64,000 nt of DNA from Oscheius dolichura (lineage: Eukaryota > Nematoda > Chromadorea > Rhabditida > Rhabditidae), in contig OW051493.1 of assembly GCA_932521035.1 (NCBI GenBank), positions 4,030,001 to 4,094,000 on the forward strand, given 5' to 3'. How positions within the stretch are numbered: position 1 is the first letter of the stretch; every line of letters starts with the position of its first letter. The position numbers and the translations under genes were made by a program. Below the pieces are notes generated by a model that was not told the origin of the DNA, did not search any database, and saw nothing but the letters and a program-made list of their open reading frames with translations. Of this stretch, positions 58,890 through 64,000 are shown one piece after another.

Positions 58890-60633
58890 TCACGTCAGGA
58901 CGATATAGTAGCTCCAGTAGGCCAGGTTGAAGGCCAGGAAGACGGTCGGGTAGATGACCCGACAGCGTTGATCTATCCTCATGGCCACGCGTCGCCCTCG
59001 CAGCTTCCTCAACTGGTGGGTCCAGTTCATTGCCCTATGGGAGGCCTTTAACACCTGGAACAGTCGTATATTCCCATTTTTCTGGGTCCCGATAACCTGT
59101 TGTCTGATATAGTTCACGCCCTGTCTGCTCTTCTTCCGGTGCAGTCTCTCGGGTACCACTCCCATCGAGGGATAACTCGGCCCCCGTCCCCGGTGTCGGA
59201 CATCGTCGTTGTCCGTCTCCATGATTATCCCCAACTGTCCATTCGATACATAGTCCTCTTCTGACTGAATATCAATCCCATTGTTATCTTCCACCGGTCC
59301 TTACCGTCTCCTTCATAGGACCAAAAAGAGTCGAGAGGGCCGTATCCACCGTGGAGAATTGGTCGATGTGTTTGCTTACAATTTCCCTATTCTTTGCGTA
59401 GTGACACACCGTGAACTCGATCATCACACTGAAGACAAAGGCCTGGAAGGGGGGAGATGGCCAGGGAGGGGGACTGATACAGACCATGGAGAATCCCATC
59501 CACACGTCGATGGCCTTCATGTAGGACACCTCGGGCAGGGCCAATTTGACGGCATTTGCCTGTGTCGAGATGGTCAGAAGAGTCGTGATCGAAAGGGAGA
59601 CTCGAGCGGCTGCAGAATCGACGTCCAACCAGAAGTTGAACCTGAGTTGATCTTTTTGGGAGGGACTCAATTAGTCTTACCACGAAATAACGACTATAAG
59701 CGAGGTCGGAATGTAGGTCTAAATGGGTGGATTAGTCTCTCCTGTACTCCTAGTACCAACCTGCATAATATGGTGCATTATCTCTCGTCTCACGTAGAAG
59801 ACGGCTTTTAGACAACTCCAATTGCCGGTGGCATACGTGCCGTTGCAGGTGCCCAGTCCAATATTGGTCAGTTTCATATCCGGCATTGTGATTTCCTTGT
59901 TGTAGTCGATCGCGGGAAAGTTGGGCTTGTCTGTCCATTTGAGACGAAGAACCGACTGGGGATAGGCATCTGAATTGGGCTGGTACTCTGGTTGAATGGA
60001 GGCAGTACAAGACAGGGCACGGAGAGCACACTCCTGAGAATCCAGAGGATACTTCCACAAGTCCATATTGCATGAGCTGACCTGGAAAAGGGGAGACTGT
60101 GTGGGAGGAGCGGCAGAACCTACGAGGGATATTCTAGTGTCGTACCAGACCCTTCCGTCCGGGTAGACCCACACGAGGAAATTGTCGTCGGTTACATCCT
60201 AAAGAGGGCGTTTTGTAAGGGGGAGACGGGAGATAGACCTGGAAGGCCGCGGACCGGGCATTGGCAAAGTAGACGTCAGGATGCCACATGAGATCGAATA
60301 CTTTCTTATCCTTGACCAGGATGGGAGCCGTGTTGTTGTGAGACAGTCGGCCGTCGACCCATTCTTGTTGAAAATAAATATCAAGCGAAAAGTCCATAGT
60401 CTGAGCGCTGAACGAGGAGATTCCCTCGATGAACATGGACAAGGAGACATTGGTGGCTACTCCTGAAGAAAGAGTGGGGAAGTGGAGAGGAACTGACTCT
60501 CTATCTGGGTGGGGGTGGCATATCTGTTGTAGTGGGACTCGTTGTGGAGCAGATTGAGAAACTCCTTACTGAGGGAGACGAAGATTCGGTCCTCTGCCCG
60601 GATGGCGGTTAGGAAACTTATCAGGAAGAGCAT
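58890..60633 (-). CDS. Cys-loop ligand-gated ion channel subunit, anion-selective type
   Basis: Eight exons join in frame: complement(58890..59264, 59305..59442, 59485..59641, 59681..59718, 59761..60081, 60124..60198, 60239..60462, 60498..60633), 487 residues. A signal peptide (MLFLISFLTAIRAED) is followed by the ligand-binding domain with MDFSLDIYFQQEWVD, WHPDVYFANA and the Cys-loop CNMDLWKYPLDSQEC (13 residues between cysteines). A second Cys pair before M1 is LGTCNGTYATGNWSCLK, as in glutamate/glycine-type channels. M2 reads DSAAARVSLSITTLLTI, with AAR where anion channels usually have PAR. A long cytoplasmic loop precedes M4 (VIYPTVFLAFNLAYWSYYIV). The ligand is not determined. The ATG lies 2 nt after ATATTCCAG, a likely trans-splice site. 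Introns are 35-42 nt. Confidence 0.92.
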
Positions 60634-62198
60634 GTCTGGAATATGTTGATCGGTGGGTCGGACTCTTGGCCGGGGGAACGTCTCGTGGCAATGGATCAAA
60701 GGGTGATAAAGGTATAGACAGAAATAGACAACGGGAAATGATGACGCTGATGAGGGAAGTCCATTTTGGATAGTCGGAAATAGTTATGAGGCGAGGATGA
60801 CGTGATTTCATGTTCGAAAAGGGAATGAATAGGGGAAAAGGGACGGCTCTGTCATGTATAGCCCGTTTAGTAAAGTGACAGGGCAGACAGCCTCCTCCTT
60901 TCGCCAAGTTGCCGGGGAAACAATCGGAGAAAATGAGATGTTACCGAAAGAAGAGCAGTCATCACCAGATCTTCTGACCCCAGAGCGTCTCCCTATTGTT
61001 CGGCCGAGTGTCTGATGAATAAGGGAAAGGGAGCGGGGATAGGTACGTGCTCAGATTGATGAAGACACCCCCCGGTCGACCACCTGCACCTCCCGAAAAT
61101 TGTCTATTTAGCTCCTGGCTAATTGACTATTCGTCGCGATCAACGACCGGAATGTGGCTGAAGGAGAAGACGATTTCAGGAGGAGGGAGGAAGAAAGGTG
61201 CGCCTCATGCATATTCGGACGGAGCAACTCCATTAGAGGAGCGACGGCATTAGGTGAGGAACGGACAGAGGTTAACGCATTCCGAAGAAGGGCCACAAGT
61301 AACGTGGTCCGTGGGAAACGGGACAGAAACCAGTCGACTCTCGGGGGAGGCAGTCTTTGAGCTGGGGGAGGATACGGAGAAAAAGAGACAAAGCAGCAAG
61401 GGAGGAAGAGGAGCCATTTAACTGGTTGGTGGGGGTCGCCTGAAATCGGAGGATCGTGTGAAGCCAAACGCTACCACTTGCAAATATTAATATGCGTGTA
61501 GGGAAAACATCTCAATTTACAAGAGGGCAAAGGCCGGTCAGCCGGAAGATTTTTGGAGTTGTCTCTCGATTTAAATGGACGGGAGACGAGGGGAGGCCGA
61601 GGTCATTGCGAATAATAAACAGACGAGCTTAGACAGAGGCAGAGACTAAATGAGACGGGCAGACCCTGAACTTCAGTACAAACTTCTTTAAAGATACTCT
61701 AAGAGATGAAGGAGAGGCACGTGGGCCCGTTCCCGAATTAGCAGGAAGGCCTGCTGAGGAGTGGCGACAAGGCGTAAGCTCTCCTTTAATAAATAAGGAG
61801 ACAACTGCCGGATATGAGTGAAGATACCCGGATATGGACCATCCTCCGGGGGGAAGGGGAAGTGAGACCGGCGGGGGCAACTCTGGAAGTGTTTATTCGA
61901 GAAGGGCAGGCTAATTCCGCAGTCGTGAAACAATTTCCTCCGACTCTCTTTTGATTCTTCGACCAAAAAAGAAGATCCACCATTTGCGTCATTTCAAGAG
62001 GTATTTGACTCTTTCTCACCTCCACCACCACCTCTTGATTATTTGTTCGTCTCAACAGGTTATGTCGATGATCAGGGGACAAGGCGCCGAGGGCAAACTC
62101 AGCCAACTTTTTCTCTCCTCTGGCAGTAGTTTGCTCACCTCCTGAACAAACTTTCCGAGACTATAAAGAGGAGGACGGGGAGTGGAACACCATCAGCA
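60634..62198. other. 1.6-kb intergenic region, no supported gene
   Basis: Divergent promoter space between the Cys-loop channel and the small peptide gene. Overlapping frames on both strands lack motifs. A TATA box for the peptide gene lies at its right end. Confidence 0.45.
62162..62168 (+). promoter_or_regulatory. TATA box of the YG-rich peptide gene
   Basis: TATAAAG 37 bp upstream of the ATG at 62199, good core-promoter spacing for a short 5' leader. Confidence 0.55.
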
Positions 62199-62457
62199 AT
62201 GGCCTCCTCCAAGATGTAAGTGTCCTCCTCCTCCTCCCTAATCATCCTCCTCTCCCTTCAGCCTCATCGTGTTCGCTCTCTTCGCCCTGTGTGCCCTGTT
62301 CACCGTGTCCGAGGCCCAGTACTACTCGCCCTACTACTCTTCTTATGGCTACGGATACCCCTATGCTGGCTACGGACTCGGCTACGGATACGGAGCCTAC
62401 GGAGGAGCCTACGGAGTCTACGGCAAGAGGGAGGCCGGCTTCGCTCCCACCAACTGA
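62199..62457 (+). CDS. YG-rich secreted peptide precursor (NLP/caenacin-like)
   Basis: Two exons join in frame: 62199..62215 and 62262..62457, 70 residues. The signal peptide (MASSKILIVFALFALCALFT) is followed by Tyr/Gly repeats (YGYGYPYAGYGLGYGYGAYG). Then comes GVYGKR, a Gly-Lys-Arg amidation and cleavage site, and a short tail EAGFAPTN. Size, composition and GKR resemble the YGG-rich nlp and cnc peptides of nematodes, which are secreted by epidermis or neurons and can be antimicrobial. Gene identity is inference from composition. A 46-nt intron splits the signal peptide. Confidence 0.8.
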
Positions 62458-62582
62458 ACACATTCCCTTCTCGTGTACAAATGAATGAACTCTCCCTTGG
62501 CGTTTTTATTAAATTAGCTAAATATGGCTGGGTAGCTCATTGGGGCCAAGCTTGAAAGAATATCAAATGAATAAGCCTAAAG

Positions 62583-64000
62583 CTAGTGACTCGGTTCGGC
62601 CAGCTTGCTATCGCCGGCCTCGTCCACAATTATAGTGAACTTCTGCGGTTCAGGGGTTCCCGGAGCCAGGAGTGCATCCTTCTTCACTGAAATAGAAGCA
62701 TCGTCTTTGGAACTGCCTAGTCGCTTGCCTATGCAGCAATAAATGGAAGCGAGAAGAATCGTGATCATGGAGAGAATGGTCACAGATACGGAGCAGGCAC
62801 CGAGGAGGGCGAGCAGGCCAAATGGCGTCAAGGAGGTGTAAAGGGGGATCTGAACGCTTTTGGTCGGTGAACGACAAGCTGTCTCACCTGTACTGTCAGT
62901 CCAGCAAGGAAAGCGGTGAAGGCACAGCTCCAGAAATGTTTGCTAACCTAAACTTATTGAAATCAAACCAGGAGGAGGCAGTGACCCACCCAATAATAGA
63001 GGAACAAGGAGACGAGGAGACTCCAGACGAGGTAGAGGGCGATGATAAGATACAGCACCATGAGGCGTTGGCTTTGCTTCCTGGCCGTTGTCTACAAGTT
63101 CTGAATTCCCCGAAAGGGCGGGTGCCTACCGCTAAGAAAGGTTTCAGCAAGGCGAAGGCACAAAATCCTACGGTAGCATAGAAGAGCGGGATCCCTAGGA
63201 GACAGTAGACCAGGGCGAAGATCTAAAGACCCATTGTCTGTGGCACCTCTATCTATCCACCTGTCCCAAAGTGGTCTCGGGTATTTTTGTCCCGTGGCCG
63301 AGGGTCAGAAGCAGCCCGTAGGCATAGTTGAATGAATTGAAGAAGGTCCAATCTTTGCCCGGGATGCGTATGTCCATCTTTTCCTCGTATCTTTTCAGAC
63401 TCTCCACGAGCAGTTGCTGAAAGAGTCGCGTCTTGTCCTCCCAGTTGTTTTAGAGCCGCGTCACGAGTAGTTTTGCGCAATCAGCGTGGCAATAATGGGC
63501 CATCTCCCCGGAGGGAACCCCGGCAACTCAAAAGTGACGCGTCCATTCTACGGATTAGATCTGCCCTCCTCCAAAAAGATACTCATGAGCCGTCGTTGAC
63601 TCGCCGTTGTCCCCGAAGCCAATTGACTCAGCACACTGTCAATTAGACGTCGTTTGTCCGCTCTGATTCGGGCGCAATCGAAACAAAACGCATTGCTTTG
63701 TGGCCACCAATCAACCCCGGGGCAGAGCCACAGACTTTTACTGGCCCGGAGAAGGAGGAGGAGGAGGCGACTCACCTGGACACGCTCGGTCTGCTCCCGG
63801 TCGATGATGATCAACAGGTTGCGGGTGTCATTGAATATCCTAGAGCTTATGGCTCGCGCATAGTTACGCCTGAAGAAAGAAGGCCATTAGAGGAGTAAGA
63901 TGGATGCCCTTACCTACCGACCGCCACATTCATCCAATACTTTCTGGTAGTCTCCCGGTGTGGCTCGTATTCCAGGGCCCAGAAGCAGGCAGAGCCCATG
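62583..64000 (-). CDS. Divergent two-pore-domain potassium channel (TWK/K2P-like), 5' end outside window
   Basis: Traced exons include complement(62583..62849, 62888..62947, 62990..63091, 63130..63222, 63261..63416, about 63550..63660, 63773..63869, 63914..>64000). M1 begins in ACFWALEYEPHRETTR. An extracellular helical cap region follows, with a sequon in RIFNDTRNLL. The first pore loop is WTFFNSFNYAYGLLLTLGHG and continues TKIPETTLGQIFALVYC and LLGIPLFY, exactly the K2P pattern of P1 then M2. The filter, however, is TLGHG rather than TIGYG. M3 is LYLIIALYLVWSLLVSLFLYYW. The expected second pore is FWSCAFTAFLAGLTVQ, with no GFG or GYG. M4 is SVSVTILSMITILLASIYCC, and a short tail ends KLAEPSH. 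Joins between 63421 and 63550 are unclear. It may be a regulatory or silent subunit. Confidence 0.75.

Noticed and set aside
1-64000. CRISPR arrays, rRNA genes, bacterial operons, viral or transposase genes
   Set aside because: None seen. Genes are spliced and eukaryotic throughout, and repeats found are few and short.

Overview
The window looks like nematode nuclear DNA. It carries about 20 intron-rich protein-coding genes. Most introns are only 36-45 nt, and they end in TTTCAG or TTTTAG. The predicted proteins include nematode-type chemoreceptors (Str-like and Srg-like), a gustatory-receptor-like protein, a Cys-loop channel and a YG-rich secreted peptide. Several start codons sit at or just after a TTTCAG-like site, as expected for spliced-leader trans-splicing. 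I cannot name the species.

Layout. 1-492: end of an MFS transporter (+). 617-1269: small secreted protein with repeated KR-TGGWT (-). 1806-3662: neuromedin-U-type GPCR (-). 7563-9548: secreted metzincin-like protease (+). 9636-11112: aquaglyceroporin (-). 11628-18021: Spt6 (-), with a 918-nt repeat-bearing intron. 19309-20648: Str-like chemoreceptor (+). 20747-24690: prominin-like pentaspan protein with a mucin-like loop (-). 27944-28752: TXNDC12-like ER thioredoxin (+). 28942-29628: basic orphan protein (-). 31343-33799: Cys-rich lustrin-type protein (+), whose first intron holds a complete gene on the other strand (31575-32158). 34039-37640: ZNF598/Hel2 ubiquitin ligase (-). 38494-43728: ARID4-like chromatin protein (+). 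43894-45047: Srg-like chemoreceptor (-). 45675-47105: ABHD4/5-like hydrolase (+). 47823-48663: unresolved gene (+). 49329-50831: PAP2 lipid phosphatase (+). 51147-51587: Sm D1 (-). 52359-53446: SR splicing factor (+). 55818-56725: prothymosin-like acidic protein (+). 57191-58640: gustatory-receptor-like protein (-). 58890-60633: anion-type Cys-loop channel (-). 62199-62457: YG-rich secreted peptide (+). 62583 to the window end: divergent two-pore potassium channel (-).

Base composition is two-toned. The housekeeping genes for transcription, splicing and ribosome quality control (Spt6, ZNF598, Sm D1, the SR protein) are AT-rich with A/T-ending codons. Receptors, channels and secreted proteins are mostly GC-rich with C/G-ending codons. 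Neighbouring genes often converge with 3' ends 90-190 bp apart. No operon is evident. Exon models were built by eye from reading frame, GT..AG junctions and family motifs. Long introns and intergenic stretches show no further genes I can support.
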